Source: Poriferisodalis sp965215815 (GTDB lineage: Bacteria > Actinomycetota > Acidimicrobiia > Acidimicrobiales > Poriferisodalaceae). From it: a stretch of 64,000 nt of DNA. The position numbers were made by a program, and so were the translations under genes. Below are positions 53,320-61,410 of this stretch, piece by piece. How positions within the stretch are numbered: the stretch's first letter is position 1; each line of letters starts with the position of its first letter. The notes beneath the pieces were generated by a model that ran no database searches, was not told where the DNA came from, and was given only the letters and a program-made list of their open reading frames with translations. The stretch covers positions 1,054,001-1,118,000 of the forward strand of contig NZ_CBDCEO010000013.1 in assembly GCF_965215815.1 (NCBI RefSeq), in the 5' to 3' direction.

Positions 53320-53362
53320 TAGGGGACGGGTGCATTTGAAGCCGCGCACTAGCGTGAGCCGC

Positions 53363-53758
53363 GTGACGCTCCAGCCTCACATTGCACCCGAGCCCGCTCC
53401 GGCCGTTCCCGGATCGGTCGACTACCGCCTCAGGCGACGGCGCCTGCTTGCCGACGTGGAGGCGGGTGTGGTCTCACGTGCCGAAGCCTGCGATGCGCAC
53501 CCCGATCTGTTGCGGGCGGCTCGCAACGCAGCCCCGCCGCTGGGCCGCAGCTGCCCGCTGTGCCCCGACGGTGATCTCCGCGTCGTCGGCTATGTGTTCG
53601 GCCCCCGCATGGGCAGCGGAGGCAAGTGCGTGCTCTCGGATGCAGAACTCCAACGCGTCGCACAGCGAACCGGGAACTTCGTGGCCTACGAGGTGGAGGT
53701 TTGCCCCAAGTGCGGCTGGAACCACCTCATCCGGCGCTATCCGCTGGGCCCCAGCTGA
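53363..53758 (+). CDS. DUF5318 family zinc-ribbon protein
   Basis: 131 aa from GTG 53363 (GTG 53354 also possible). Marks of the actinobacterial DUF5318 family: VDYRLRRRRLLADVEAGVVS, RAEACDAHPDLLRAARNA, CPLC and CPKCGWNHLIRRYPLG, where four Cys probably bind zinc. In mycobacteria the corresponding gene (Rv0049) precedes ponA1. The function is unknown. Confidence 0.85.
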   Translation: MTLQPHIAPEPAPAVPGSVDYRLRRRRLLADVEAGVVSRAEACDAHPDLLRAARNAAPPLGRSCPLCPDGDLRVVGYVFGPRMGSGGKCVLSDAELQRVAQRTGNFVAYEVEVCPKCGWNHLIRRYPLGPS

Positions 53759-53906
53759 TGAGGCGACACACCTGGGCAGCCTGAATGCCGTCCGCTCAGT
53801 GAGTCGGGCCCGGCAGTGGCAGCAGTGGGAGTTTCTGGCATCCTTCTAGCTGTCCGGCGCAGGCCTCTACGGGCTCCCGCAGCAGCCGGCGGCGGAGCAG
53901 GTGACG

Positions 53907-54389
53907 ATGAAGTTTGAGCTTGGCGACCGCGTGATCTACCCCCACCACGGTGCAGCGGAAATCACAGCCCGGGAAGAGCGCGACGAATTCGGCGAAACCC
54001 GCGAGTACCTGGTGCTCAAGACCGCTCACGGCGATCTGACCGTCAAAGTCCCCGCCGACATGGTCGACGAAGTCGGCATGCGGCCGCCGATCGACACCGA
54101 CGACGTCGAGGATCTCTTCGAGCTGCTCGCCAAGAAGGACGTGCGTGAGCCGGCCAACTGGAGTCGGCGCTTCAAGAATCACCAAGAGAAGCTGAAGTCC
54201 GGCGACATCTACCAAGTCGCCGAGGTGGTGCGAAACCTCGCGCTTCGTGAGAACGCCAAGGGTCTCTCGGCCGGCGAGAAATCGATGCTCGAGAAGTCCC
54301 GGCAGATCCTCGTGTCGGAGCTGTCCATCAGCATGGACGTCACCGAGGACGAGGCTCGCCAACAGGTGGAACTGCGGCTCGCCGGCTGA
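53907..54389 (+). CDS. CarD-family transcription regulator
   Basis: 160 aa from ATG 53907 (GTG 53901 is in frame two codons earlier). N-terminal Tudor-like RNA-polymerase-binding domain (FELGDRVIYPHHGAAEITAR, LVLKTAHGDLTVKVPADMVD) and C-terminal helical DNA-binding domain (NWSRRFKNHQEKLKSGDIYQ, VAEVVRNLALRENAKGLSAG, EKSMLEKSRQILVSELSIS). CarD stabilises open promoter complexes, mainly at rRNA and housekeeping promoters. Its place directly before murJ is not the mycobacterial one. Confidence 0.95.
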   Translation: MKFELGDRVIYPHHGAAEITAREERDEFGETREYLVLKTAHGDLTVKVPADMVDEVGMRPPIDTDDVEDLFELLAKKDVREPANWSRRFKNHQEKLKSGDIYQVAEVVRNLALRENAKGLSAGEKSMLEKSRQILVSELSISMDVTEDEARQQVELRLAG

Positions 54390-54412
54390 GCGAGCAGCGA
54401 CCGGGCGCGAAG

Positions 54413-56200
54413 ATGCGCCAACCGCAGGGCGCCGGGGCAGCTGCCGCTGGCATCGGCGTCTCTCGCCTGTCAGGTCTCGCACGCACGGCGCTCATCACCA
54501 ACATCCTCGGGATCGGCACCATCGGCGATGCCTTCGCGGCAGCGATGCGTATCCCGAACTTCCTGCAGAACCTCCTGGGCGAAGGTGCGCTGTCGGGGGC
54601 ATTCGTCCCGGCGTACAGCTCGCTGACCGAACGCGATGAGCGTGCGGCGGGACGGCTCGCCGGAGCGATCGCAACCTTCCTGGTGGCGATCACGGCCACC
54701 GCAGCGCTGATCAGCGTCTTCGTCGCACGGCCATTGGTGCGGCTCATCGCCTGGGGCTTTGTCGGTGAACGCTTCGAGCTGACCGTCACTCTCGTGCGCA
54801 TCACGGTGTGCGGCACGGCGTTGGCGGTGCTGAGCGCGTGGTGCTTGGGCGTGCTCAACAGCCACCGACGCTTCTTCCTCTCCTATGTGGCGCCGGTGGT
54901 GTGGAACGCCACCCAGATTGCGGTGCTCGTCGGCGTGCTCGCGTGGGGAGTCGCGGGCGCCGACCGCGCAACAGCACTGGCCTGGGGCGTGACCGCAGGC
55001 GCGGCTGCCCAAGTGTTGGTGCAGCTGCGGGGCGTCTGGCGGGCAGACCCTCAGATCGCGCTGAACTTCGGCTGGCGCGAGCGGGAGGCGGCAGGTGTCA
55101 TCAAGCGATTCGGTCCTGCGGTGGCTGGACGGGGTGTGCTGCAGATCTCCGCATTCCTGGATCTCGCGCTGGCTTCGTTGCTCAGCGTGGGGGCGGCGGC
55201 AGCAATGGCCGCTGCACAGACGCTGTACCTGTTGCCGTTGAGCCTGATCGGCACCAGCATCGCCGCAGCCGAGCTGACCGAGTTGAGCCGGGTCCGCGAT
55301 CCCGCAGCCATTGCAGAGCGCACAACTCGACGCCTGTGCGCCACCGCCTTCGCGGTCTCGGGCGTAGTGGCGATCTACTTCGCAGCCGGACGACCCCTCA
55401 CTGACACGGTGTTCAATCTGGCCGGCCTCCGCAACGCGATCGCAACTGACGACATCACCCTGATCGCCTTGGTGCTCGGCGCCTACTCAGTGGGTCTGGT
55501 GCCGCTGGTGGCTTCGCGGCTCTGCCAGAACGTCCTGTTTGCTGCCCGCGACACGCGCACGGCCGCCACCATCGCAGCAATCCGGCTGGCCGTATCGCTG
55601 GCCATCGGCGCTGCGGTGATGCTGCCGCTGGACCGGGTGCTCGTCCTCGACGGTGCCCTCACCGGGTTCGGCGACATCGATCTGTTCTCGCTGGAGTCCA
55701 CCTGGTCGTTGCTGGACTCCAAGATTCGCTCCAATCCCGCGCTCCCGGCCCGCCTGGGCGCCGTAGGTCTGGCCATCGGCGCAGCAGTCGGGGCATGGGT
55801 CGAATTGGGATTGCTGCGCCGAGCTCTCCTGCGGCGCCGTTCCGCTCGAACTGGGCTGCCGCGCCAAGCTGACTGGCCGAACCAGCGGCTGTTCGGCGGC
55901 GCGCTCGGCCGTCATCTGGTGCCGGCCGCCGTGGCATTCGTCGTCGGCCTCCCAATAGCGCTGGCGCTGGAGGGCCTGCCCTCGGTACTGCGAGCTGCCG
56001 TCGCGGTGCTGGTCATGGCAGGGTTCCACCTTGGCTGCGGGCTTGCACTCCGGCTGCCCGCGGCCAGAGCACTAACTTCGCAACTGTCCCGACTCGTACT
56101 GAACCGGCGGCAGCGCCCGCACGACAACGCGGGCGGTACCACGGGCGACGACACAGTTCAGTCCCCTACTGACGACAATGAAGGAGGCGTGACCCAATGA
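54413..56200 (+). CDS. murJ: lipid II flippase MurJ (MviN), without fused pseudokinase
   Basis: 595 aa, about 14 membrane helices. Marks: GIGVSRLSGLARTALITNIL, AAMRIPNFLQNLLGEGALSG, AFVPAYSSL, GVLNSHRRFFLSYVAPVVWN, RLCQNVLFAARDTRTA. It flips lipid II across the membrane. The mycobacterial MviN continues into a cytosolic pseudokinase, a further helix and an extracellular domain; here the protein ends in a short basic/acidic tail and those parts are encoded separately at 57063-58562. The stop overlaps the DegV gene start (ATGA). Confidence 0.94.
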   Translation: MRQPQGAGAAAAGIGVSRLSGLARTALITNILGIGTIGDAFAAAMRIPNFLQNLLGEGALSGAFVPAYSSLTERDERAAGRLAGAIATFLVAITATAALISVFVARPLVRLIAWGFVGERFELTVTLVRITVCGTALAVLSAWCLGVLNSHRRFFLSYVAPVVWNATQIAVLVGVLAWGVAGADRATALAWGVTAGAAAQVLVQLRGVWRADPQIALNFGWREREAAGVIKRFGPAVAGRGVLQISAFLDLALASLLSVGAAAAMAAAQTLYLLPLSLIGTSIAAAELTELSRVRDPAAIAERTTRRLCATAFAVSGVVAIYFAAGRPLTDTVFNLAGLRNAIATDDITLIALVLGAYSVGLVPLVASRLCQNVLFAARDTRTAATIAAIRLAVSLAIGAAVMLPLDRVLVLDGALTGFGDIDLFSLESTWSLLDSKIRSNPALPARLGAVGLAIGAAVGAWVELGLLRRALLRRRSARTGLPRQADWPNQRLFGGALGRHLVPAAVAFVVGLPIALALEGLPSVLRAAVAVLVMAGFHLGCGLALRLPAARALTSQLSRLVLNRRQRPHDNAGGTTGDDTVQSPTDDNEGGVTQ

Positions 56201-57066
56201 CAGCGCAAGCCCCGGTGCACATCATCACCGACAGTTCCTGCGACCTCAGCGACGACGTAGCCACAGAGCTCGGCATCACGATCATTCCGCTGGAAATCCG
56301 GTTCGGCATGCAGACGTTCACCGACCGCGTCGAGCTGAGCACGGCCGATTTCTGGGAACGGTGCAGAGCAAGCGATGATCTGCCGTCCACTGCCGCGCCC
56401 TCTCCCGGTGCCTTCACCGAGGCGTATCAACGCGCTGGCGACGCTGGCGCGAGCGAGGTCGTCGTCATCACGCTGAGCGGTGGCCTCTCCGCCACGATCG
56501 AAGCAGCACAGCAAGCTGCATCGCAGCCCCCGGACGGCATCACATGCCACGTTGTCGACAGCCGCTCCGTGAGCGCAGGCCTCGGCTTGCTCGTCATGGG
56601 CGCGGCGCAGCTCGCCTCGGGCGGCGCCAGCGGGGCCGAGATTGCCGAAGCTGTGCGCTCGGCCGCGCCGCGGGTCCGCGTTCACGCCGCCCTCGACACC
56701 TTGGAGAACTTGCGCAAGGGCGGCCGGATCGGCGCGGCGCAATCACTGCTCGGTTCGGTGCTGTCGATCAAGCCGCTGATCACGGTCACCGACGGCCGCG
56801 TCGAACCTGCGGGCAAGCAGCGGACGCGCACTCGCGCACTCACGCACCTGGTCGACTTGGTGTCAGCCGAGAGCGCCAACATTTCCCAGCTCGCCGTGAT
56901 GCATGCGGACTGCGCTGACATCGACGATTTCGTGGCACGGATCGCGCCGCTCACCGACATCGAGCCCATGGTGATCCTGATCGGCCCCGTGGTCGGCGCG
57001 CACACGGGTGTCGGCACCATCGGTGTGGTCTTCATCGAGCGAGAGTCCGCGCCGCACCAGGAGTGA
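56197..57066 (+). CDS. DegV family fatty-acid-binding protein
   Basis: 289 aa. DegV marks: VHIITDSSCDLSDDVATELG, ITIIPLEIRFGMQTFTD, a TSAPSPGAF-like STAAPSPGAFTEAYQRA, VVVITLSGGLSATIEAAQQA, HAALDTLENLRKGGRIGAAQ and LSIKPLITVTDG. DegV (FakB-like) proteins bind a fatty acid, often for a fatty acid kinase. It overlaps murJ before it (ATGA) and the pseudokinase gene after it (GTGA), so the three are made together, which is unusual and suggests a lipid-linked role in envelope synthesis. Confidence 0.92.
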   Translation: MTAQAPVHIITDSSCDLSDDVATELGITIIPLEIRFGMQTFTDRVELSTADFWERCRASDDLPSTAAPSPGAFTEAYQRAGDAGASEVVVITLSGGLSATIEAAQQAASQPPDGITCHVVDSRSVSAGLGLLVMGAAQLASGGASGAEIAEAVRSAAPRVRVHAALDTLENLRKGGRIGAAQSLLGSVLSIKPLITVTDGRVEPAGKQRTRTRALTHLVDLVSAESANISQLAVMHADCADIDDFVARIAPLTDIEPMVILIGPVVGAHTGVGTIGVVFIERESAPHQE

Positions 57067-58562
57067 CCAACACCGCCTCGAGCGAACGGTACGAACGACG
57101 CGAGCTGCTGCAGCCGGGGGCTGTGGAGACGTGGTCGGGGCTCGACCGGACGCTCAACCGACCCGTCACCATTCGCCGCGCCAATGCCGACAGCGAGATC
57201 GGGCACCGGCTGCGCCTGCAGGCCAAGGCGCTTGCGCGGGTGGAGCACCACGGCCTCTTGCACATCCTCGACACCTATGACGATGCGGACCACTTCGCGA
57301 TCGTCACCGAGCAGTTGCCCACGACGTTGCTCGTCGACGAGCTCACGGCCCCCAACGGAGACACGAGGCGGCTTGCCGCGCCCGAAGCAGTCCGCATCGT
57401 CATTGCAGTAACGGAGGCGCTGGCCGTCCTGCACAGCGCGGGTTTCGCTCACGGCGGCGTCGACGCCGACTACATCGGATGGCGCGCCGAGGTGGGATGG
57501 GTCATTCTCAACGGCCCGCCGACCGACGATGCCGTGACCATCCCGGCCACTCGGCGAGCTGATTTGGTGTCGCTCGCTGTGCTCGCGCATCGCCTGATCG
57601 TCGGGGCGGCGCCTCAGCGGCGTTCCGACGGGACGTGGGAGCTCGACTCCGTCATTCCTGACGTTGTGGCACCTGTGCTGGCACGGGCAATGAGTGCGTC
57701 TGATCCGTGGCCCGACGTGCCGTCGATGCTGCTCGCGCTGCGGTCGATTGTGGACGACTTGCCGATATTCGACGGCGTGCGCACGGACCGCAGGTCGGTG
57801 TGGCAGGCGGAACGGCACTGGTTGGCCCCTGTTGGCGTGCTCGTGGCCGCTGCTGCGACGCTGGTTGGTATCGCACTGCTCATCGAGCAGCCGGCTGATC
57901 GCAGCAGCGAAAACGCCGCGCCATCGGTCGAGACCACAGTCCAGGATCCTGATGCACCGACGGTCGTCACGATTGCCCCGGCCGCGAGCGCGAGCGCGAC
58001 TGCCGCGCCGCAAACGACGCCTGCAATCGTGCCCGCACCGACAACGACCCAAGTCCGCCACACGCCGATCCTCCTCGAATCCATCACCGATTTCGATCCC
58101 GCCGGTGACGACCGGATCGAGCATCCCGAACGGTTGATCTTCATCAACGACGGCGACCTGACGACCGGATGGAGCACGGCGCGCTACAGCTCGCGCGACT
58201 TCGGCGGCCTGAAGGACGGTGTCGGACTCATTGTCGTGCTCACGGGTGACGAGCCGCGCCCGATCGAGCGCGTGGCTGTCGACTCCCCCTCTGTGGGTTG
58301 GTCCTTCGAGGTGTACGCATCGGGCGAGCGCAATCGCACGCTGATCGACTGGGGCCGCGCTCTGGCCGCCGCGCAGGACATCACCGGTTCGACCTCTCTG
58401 GACGTGCCCGCCACCGACGCTGCGGCTGTGCTCGTGTGGATCACCGATCTCGGTGATGAACTGCCCAGCGGGGGGCACCGGGTGACCATTTCCCGGATCG
58501 AAATCGGCGCCAGTGCCGTCACTGCCGAGGCGCCACCGGGCACCGATGCCGTCACGCCCTAG
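57063..58562 (+). CDS. membrane pseudokinase with MviN-type extracellular domain
   Basis: 499 aa from GTG 57063. Residues 10-235 have a protein-kinase-like fold but key residues are lost: the Lys of VAIK is Arg38 (VTIRR), HRD reads H130-G-G, DFG reads N150-G-P, and no Gly loop is seen. One membrane helix at about 254-274 (LAPVGVLVAAAATLVGIALL), a Pro/Thr/Ala-rich linker, and an extracellular beta domain at about 345-499 (ITDFDPAGDDRIEHPE, INDGDLTTGWSTARY, DFGGLKDGVGLIVVL). This domain set equals the C-terminal half of mycobacterial MviN, where the pseudokinase is recognised by FhaA after PknB phosphorylation. No FHA protein or active kinase is in the window. Confidence 0.88.
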   Translation: MTNTASSERYERRELLQPGAVETWSGLDRTLNRPVTIRRANADSEIGHRLRLQAKALARVEHHGLLHILDTYDDADHFAIVTEQLPTTLLVDELTAPNGDTRRLAAPEAVRIVIAVTEALAVLHSAGFAHGGVDADYIGWRAEVGWVILNGPPTDDAVTIPATRRADLVSLAVLAHRLIVGAAPQRRSDGTWELDSVIPDVVAPVLARAMSASDPWPDVPSMLLALRSIVDDLPIFDGVRTDRRSVWQAERHWLAPVGVLVAAAATLVGIALLIEQPADRSSENAAPSVETTVQDPDAPTVVTIAPAASASATAAPQTTPAIVPAPTTTQVRHTPILLESITDFDPAGDDRIEHPERLIFINDGDLTTGWSTARYSSRDFGGLKDGVGLIVVLTGDEPRPIERVAVDSPSVGWSFEVYASGERNRTLIDWGRALAAAQDITGSTSLDVPATDAAAVLVWITDLGDELPSGGHRVTISRIEIGASAVTAEAPPGTDAVTP

Positions 58563-58621
58563 AGGTCGAGCGGCGGGGCCGGCGGGTTCGCCTTTGTGCG
58601 CGTTCTCGTAGGCTTCCGCCG

Positions 58622-58966
58622 ATGATCTCCAAGCGGGGGCGACGCAGCTCGAAGGCGGACGCTCACGAGGCGGACGACGACAGTGTGGACGCAGCGGTCG
58701 CTCGCTTCGTGGACGCGGTCGAGGCCGTGCGTGCCCGCACCAGCGGACCGCTGGTCACGGCCGTTCGAGCATTGGTGTACGGCCTTGTCATCGCCACCGC
58801 AGCCGTCGGCGTCGTGGTGCTTGTGGCAATCGCGGCCATCCGAGCACTCGACATCGCCGTGCCGGGCGAGGTGTGGTCGGCTTACCTGATTGCGAGCGGC
58901 GCGTTCGGCCTCGTTGGCGCATGGGCGTGGTCCAAGCGGCGGCCAGGCACGGCGAAGGGGACATGA
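58622..58966 (+). CDS. small two-helix membrane protein before trxB
   Basis: 114 aa. Charged N-terminus, then two hydrophobic helices (LVYGLVIATAAVGVVVLVAI and VWSAYLIASGAFGLVGAWAW) and a basic tail. No family recognised with confidence; composition suggests a holin-like or transport-related small protein. The stop overlaps the trxB start (ATGA), so it is coupled to trxB. Confidence 0.7.
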   Translation: MISKRGRRSSKADAHEADDDSVDAAVARFVDAVEAVRARTSGPLVTAVRALVYGLVIATAAVGVVVLVAIAAIRALDIAVPGEVWSAYLIASGAFGLVGAWAWSKRRPGTAKGT

Positions 58967-59922
58967 GCAGCAACGGCGCCGAGCCGCGCGACGTCATCAT
59001 CGTCGGAAGCGGACCCGCTGGCCTGACCGCTGCCATCTACACCGCTCGCGCCCGGCTGGCGCCCCTCGTCATCGAGGGCGAGCCGTCCTCCACCAGCGAT
59101 CAGCCGGGAGGCCAGCTCATGCTGACCACCGATGTGGAGAACTATCCCGGATTCCCCGACGGCGTCATGGGTCCCGATTTGATGGTGGGCTTCCGGGCCC
59201 AGGCGGAGCGCTTCGGCGCCGAGTTCATCACTGCCAAAGCCACAAGAGTCGACTTTAGCGAACACACGTTCTCAGTCTGGGTCGGTGACGACTGTTACCG
59301 CAGCCACACGGTGATCGTGTCGACGGGAGCGCAGAGCCTGCTGCTCGGGCTGCCCAACGAGGAACGCCTCATCGGCCACGGAGTGTCCACCTGTGCCACT
59401 TGCGACGGCTTCTTCTTCCGGGGACAGGAGATTGCAGTGGTGGGAGGCGGCGACAGCGCGCTCGAGGAGGCCACGTTTCTGACCCGATTCGCCTCCAAGG
59501 TGTACGTCGTGCACCGGCGCGACCAGCTGCGGGCTTCGAAGATCATGCAGGACCGGGCGTTGGCCAACGAGCGCATCGAGTTCTTGTGGAATCGTCAAGT
59601 GGTGGAGATCCGGGGTGATGAGCAGCTCGCAGGCGTCACGCTGGCGGACACCGTGACCCAGGAGCGTTGCGCGCTCGATGTCACAGGCCTGTTCATCGCG
59701 ATCGGACACCGGCCGAATACCGAGTTGTTCGCAGACTGGCTCGAGCTCAAGCCCAACGGCTATCTCGTGACCGAGGCCGGCAGCGCGCGCACCAACATCG
59801 CCGGCATCTTCGCCTGCGGCGACGTGCAAGACGACTACTACCGTCAGGCGGTGACGGCTGCCGGCTCGGGATGCCAGGCGGCTATCGACGCCGAGCGCTG
59901 GCTGGAATCCCAGGGCCACTGA
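58963..59922 (+). CDS. trxB: thioredoxin reductase
   Basis: 319 aa from ATG 58963. FAD fold VIIVGSGPAGLTAAIYTARA, GGQLMLTTDVENYPGFP, redox-active CATC in VSTCATCDGFFFRGQE, NADPH fold VVGGGDSALEEATFL, and GIFACGDVQDDYYRQAVTAA at the end. Reduces the thioredoxin encoded 74 bp downstream using NADPH. Confidence 0.97.
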   Translation: MSSNGAEPRDVIIVGSGPAGLTAAIYTARARLAPLVIEGEPSSTSDQPGGQLMLTTDVENYPGFPDGVMGPDLMVGFRAQAERFGAEFITAKATRVDFSEHTFSVWVGDDCYRSHTVIVSTGAQSLLLGLPNEERLIGHGVSTCATCDGFFFRGQEIAVVGGGDSALEEATFLTRFASKVYVVHRRDQLRASKIMQDRALANERIEFLWNRQVVEIRGDEQLAGVTLADTVTQERCALDVTGLFIAIGHRPNTELFADWLELKPNGYLVTEAGSARTNIAGIFACGDVQDDYYRQAVTAAGSGCQAAIDAERWLESQGH

Positions 59923-59996
59923 CGACCGCCGGTCCAACCGACATCGAGCCAGACCGAGCGGTAGCCTCGCGGCAATCACGAGATGAGGAGCCGGCG

Positions 59997-60320
59997 ATGG
60001 CCGAAGGCATTTCCACCTTGGACGACAGCACATTCGACGAAACCGTCGGCAGCGCCGACGGCCCGGTGCTGGTGGACTTCTGGGCCGAGTGGTGCGGGCC
60101 GTGCAAGATGATCGCCCCCATCCTCGAGGAAATCGCCGCTGAGAACGACAACATCCGCATCGCGAAGGTCAACGTCGACGAGAGTCCTGACCTGGCGATG
60201 CGCTTCCAGGTGATGAGCATTCCCACGCTCATCATGTTCACCGACGGCGAACCGGCAAAGCGTCTCGTGGGCGCCAAGCCGAAGAGCGCCCTGCTGGCTG
60301 AGATCGGCGAATTCCTCTGA
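59997..60320 (+). CDS. trxA: thioredoxin
   Basis: 107 aa from ATG 59997, with GAGGAG 7 bp upstream. Active site FWAEWCGPCKMIAPIL, cis-Pro loop MSIPTLIMF, and a typical ending. Its stop TGA overlaps the proposed CTG start of the next gene. Confidence 0.97.
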   Translation: MAEGISTLDDSTFDETVGSADGPVLVDFWAEWCGPCKMIAPILEEIAAENDNIRIAKVNVDESPDLAMRFQVMSIPTLIMFTDGEPAKRLVGAKPKSALLAEIGEFL

Positions 60321-61297
60321 TCCGACCGTTCGGCATCGGCGCAGCAGGTCCGCACGTACGAGACCTCCAGCACCGGCTGAACGCGACGGGCCATTGGCAT
60401 GGCCCCATCACCGGAACATTCGATTCGGTGACCGCCACTGCCGTCAAGGCATTCCAGGTTCAGCGCTCCATCGATATCGACGGCATCTGCGGTCCTGTGA
60501 CGTGGTCGCTGCTGATCGAAGCGGGTCAGCGGCTCGGAGATCGCCTGCTGTACCTGCGCACTCCGCACCTGCGCGGTGACGACGCTGCTGAAGTGCAGCG
60601 GATGCTCAGCACACTGGGTTTCACAGTCGGGCGGATCGATGGAATCTGGGGCCTGCTGACCTCTGCAGCCCTTGCGGACTTCCAGCTCAACATGGGTCTC
60701 GGAGGTGACGGCGTCTGCGGCGGGCAGACCTTGCAGACGCTGCAACGGTTAGTGCGTCCGCTCGGCGACGCGTCGGTCGTGGCGCATATCACTGAGAGCC
60801 AGCGCCTGGAGTCCGCCGGCGGCCTGCTGGCGGGACGTCGCATCGCTGTGGGAGAAGCCGGCGGGCTCGAACCGGTCACGGCGTCGGTGAGGCGCGAGAT
60901 CGGTCGCAACGGCGCCGAGGTGCTGACCGTTCACCATCCCGACTGGTCGGCACAGGCCGCACAGGTCAACCGGTTCGGTGCGGCTGTCTACATCGGCTTC
61001 GAAGTGAAGCCTGCGTCCCCCTCGATCAGCTTCTTCCAGGGTCGTCACTTTGTGAGCCGCGCAGGTCAGAAACTCGCTGCTGATATCGCGCACAGGCTCG
61101 AACCAATGTTCGGTGCCATCCCGACCAACGGCATGGGCCTCCCGATGCTGCGTGAAAGTAGCATGCCAGCAGTGCTGTGCAGGTTCGAGCGGATTGACCT
61201 CCTGCTCGAGCGAAACCGGGAGGTTGCCGACGTCGTTGCTCAGTCGACTCGCGACCTGCTCTCCGACTTGCAAGTCGCCTCGTCGTTGTCCGAGTAG
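60317..61297 (+). CDS. cwlM: CwlM-like peptidoglycan-synthesis regulator (degenerate amidase)
   Basis: 326 aa if started at CTG 60317, which overlaps the trxA stop as CTGA in the same way other genes here overlap as ATGA or GTGA. The first peptidoglycan-binding repeat (GPHVRDLQHRLNATGHWHGP) lies entirely before the first ordinary start, GTG 60428, so a standard start would cut it in half. A second such repeat is at about 88-145 (DDAAEVQRMLSTLGFTVGRI). The amidase_3-type domain (about 170-320) has no zinc ligands: DPGHGG reads VGEAGG (178-183) and the SxHxN strand reads IGFEVK. Mycobacterial CwlM is likewise degenerate and acts in the cytosol to activate MurA; no signal peptide here fits that. 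The gene lies between trxA and parB as in mycobacteria. Confidence 0.83.
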   Translation: MIRPFGIGAAGPHVRDLQHRLNATGHWHGPITGTFDSVTATAVKAFQVQRSIDIDGICGPVTWSLLIEAGQRLGDRLLYLRTPHLRGDDAAEVQRMLSTLGFTVGRIDGIWGLLTSAALADFQLNMGLGGDGVCGGQTLQTLQRLVRPLGDASVVAHITESQRLESAGGLLAGRRIAVGEAGGLEPVTASVRREIGRNGAEVLTVHHPDWSAQAAQVNRFGAAVYIGFEVKPASPSISFFQGRHFVSRAGQKLAADIAHRLEPMFGAIPTNGMGLPMLRESSMPAVLCRFERIDLLLERNREVADVVAQSTRDLLSDLQVASSLSE

Positions 61298-61312
61298 CCC
61301 GTTCTCCCCAGG

Positions 61313-61333
61313 TTTTCCACAGTTAGTGGACAA
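61313..61333. promoter_or_regulatory. DnaA-box-like inverted pair between cwlM and parB
   Basis: TTTTCCACA at 61313-61321 fits the general DnaA box, and AGTGGACAA at 61325-61333 is the reverse of TTGTCCACT, one mismatch from the actinobacterial consensus. They face each other with a 3-bp gap in the convergent cwlM/parB spacer. Nearby, AGTTCAGA (about 61338) and TCTGAACT (about 61385) form a long-loop inverted repeat of unknown meaning. Confidence 0.45.
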
Positions 61334-61410
61334 CAAGTTCAGATTGAAGCTACGAATCTGGGTGAGAGCGCTCGTTCGACCTGAAGTCTGAACTGGGCGA
61401 CCTAGGCCAC

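Noticed and set aside
56682..58478. 598-aa minus-strand open frame opposite degV and the pseudokinase gene
   Set aside because: Arg/His-rich shadow; the sense genes have clear domains and coupled starts.
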